From an uncultured Coprococcus sp. (GTDB lineage: Bacteria; Bacillota; Clostridia; Lachnospirales; Lachnospiraceae), in NCBI GenBank assembly GCA_900557435.1, contig USSH01000128.1, positions 1-7,047 on the forward strand: 7,047 nucleotides of DNA, given 5' to 3'. The position numbers and the translations under genes are program-made. The notes below the pieces were generated by a model, which was given only the letters and a program-made list of their open reading frames with translations, ran no database searches and was not told the origin of the DNA. This document shows positions 6,901 through 7,047 of this stretch, in pieces. The first letter of the stretch is position 1. Each line of letters starts with the position of its first letter.

Positions 6901-7047
6901 AAATACAAAGGCTACAGGCTATCAGATACGATACTCACTTAAGAGCAATATGTCTGGTGCAAAGGTCATAAAGATGGCGGGCAGCAAGAGCGCGGCGAAG
7001 AACATCACAGGTCTCACAAAGGGAAAGAAGTACTATGTGAGTGTCAG
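3941..7047 (+). CDS. Large secreted multi-domain surface protein, 3' end outside window
   Basis: The frame is open from ATG 3941 to the window edge (1035 codons plus two bases, no stop); AGGAG (3928-3932) lies eight bases before the ATG. Residues 1-30 are a type I signal peptide: KMRGK, a hydrophobic core, then AFA before G31. The ectodomain carries about five degenerate modules of roughly 90-105 residues, each with a turn like FTPDKDGRY (70-78), FVMPHPGY (288-295), FVPDEDGYY (384-392), FVPEETGMY (498-506) and VAGEDGYI (690-697), usually followed by a G-K/H-x-Y-Y strand. Two other beta-rich segments (about 152-265 and 577-666) look like bacterial Ig-like inserts. Residues 790-862 form a module typical of Lachnospiraceae wall proteins (AYTYDTKVKKPSVTV to FKGNYAGTV). 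Two fibronectin-III-like domains follow (867-960, and 967 to the edge). No enzyme motif is seen. Binding or adhesion at the cell surface is an inference from the architecture. Confidence 0.85.
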   Translation, partial: MKMRGKVFLAALCAGVMLAGASAMPVTAFAGTAGTATVAESTDSDAIQIEVGKDFTLTFDESNTTYEMKFTPDKDGRYIFFAPSGQSITTNNSIYNSKKWVQPLRYYFYDTKKPSYYVDLNGGEEYTFKFQKTSAAGEKNSITYRLVEQKKPVSVNLSISKKFLKYGFTEEGSYAWPYISVDVKYEDDSNCKIDFGESAKCVDDYGNGIILHDWYNIEPEGWFDCGEFEGLVGTSGTNEKLSVVWNCDYADDVELGSCPVEFASIDDYDYTILNEGKTNVIGNEYCKFVMPHPGYASISVDGQGEGMSPEFYYAYEDGIVYSYNSDSRLRAGHTYYAYIDKNCGDNFAVVDNPVVNLEFSYPEEISVGQKTINIKESNIRSLTFVPDEDGYYMFSMNTKQADSEKHCVLYSDTDQELAKAALLDEWDGSTPVIMKKYLEKGKKYIVDMWLDWGVVDDCTLTISIAPNIYDKLTPIKVNQKVKISYDETEWRHNLERVFVPEETGMYKVSVKTKALTYGYIKDMAEESIVQGDDNNSFEMMCELKKGQYYKLQFIVENQNIAGSIETMIEKCDAPEGKITNVKVLGFDAPIYNIYLDDETGYLEYMSKFLNYELTYENGVVRTIDADRVGKVDGVEVKLSMNGDKGLVAQVTVGDMSDEMEIPFTPLSKAESYTGAEKLLTHAGQYVFRYVAGEDGYIGYLCMFSHEGDNLPERIRICEDGNPNFEFKENNTILQKGKIYYICFYPESRNCKASYEYTPALKKATCSEDGYTTVSKKDSDEWYYLEKKPIAQINTVTLSCKAYTYDTKVKKPSVTVKDTDGKVIAASNYTVTYSNNTNVGTATVKITFKGNYAGTVTRKFAIKKFAAPATPKITKLATVASGTAVTWSLSANAGRYEVYRSVNGGKYAKAGVVSAKMTAKQKTASYIDAKAKANGVKYTYKVIAVRTLGNVTVKSAASAGLTSYYMAIPSGIKMANSAKRTVRIVYAANTKATGYQIRYSLKSNMSGAKVIKMAGSKSAAKNITGLTKGKKYYVSV

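Noticed and set aside
1..7047. CRISPR arrays, tRNA or rRNA genes, insertion sequences, attachment sites
   Set aside because: I saw no regularly spaced direct repeats, cloverleaf, rRNA-like conserved blocks, transposase or integrase motifs, or terminal inverted repeats with target duplications.

Overview
The window looks like chromosomal DNA of an anaerobic, low-to-moderate GC Firmicute, most likely a gut or rumen Lachnospiraceae (Clostridia). The grounds are AGGAGG-type ribosome binding sites, AT-rich intergenic DNA with T-tailed hairpins, a UPF0371/DUF1846 gene, and a long secreted protein ending in the basic Ig-like plus fibronectin-III modules typical of Lachnospiraceae surface proteins. 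Species cannot be named from the sequence alone.

Layout. Bases 3-164 hold the last 53 codons of an unrecognised + strand gene that ends in a rho-independent terminator (170-210). A six-helix YoaK/DUF1275 membrane protein follows on + (309-980). It faces a DUF1846 (UPF0371) gene on - (1254-2726), and the two share a two-way terminator (1092-1147). The DUF1846 gene is divergent from mgsA (methylglyoxal synthase, + 3193-3669). The 466-base region between them is AT-rich, has no convincing gene, and carries several inverted repeats and one candidate promoter/operator. mgsA ends at a long hairpin (3718-3772). A near-ideal promoter (3825-3853) and a leader that can fold two exclusive ways then precede a large exported protein, 3941 to the window edge and still open (at least 1035 aa).

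How the genes work together. Each gene appears to be its own transcription unit, bounded by hairpins and separate promoters, so no multi-gene operon is visible. mgsA is the only gene with a firm biochemical role (the methylglyoxal bypass of glycolysis). DUF1275 and DUF1846 are conserved families without a settled function. The large secreted protein is the most unusual item: about five degenerate copies of a beta-rich module marked by F-x-P-x-x-x-G-x-Y, two possible Ig-like inserts, an acidic Cys-containing ectodomain, and a strongly basic Cys-free fibronectin-III end. I saw no CRISPR array, tRNA, rRNA, transposase or clear multi-gene novel system.
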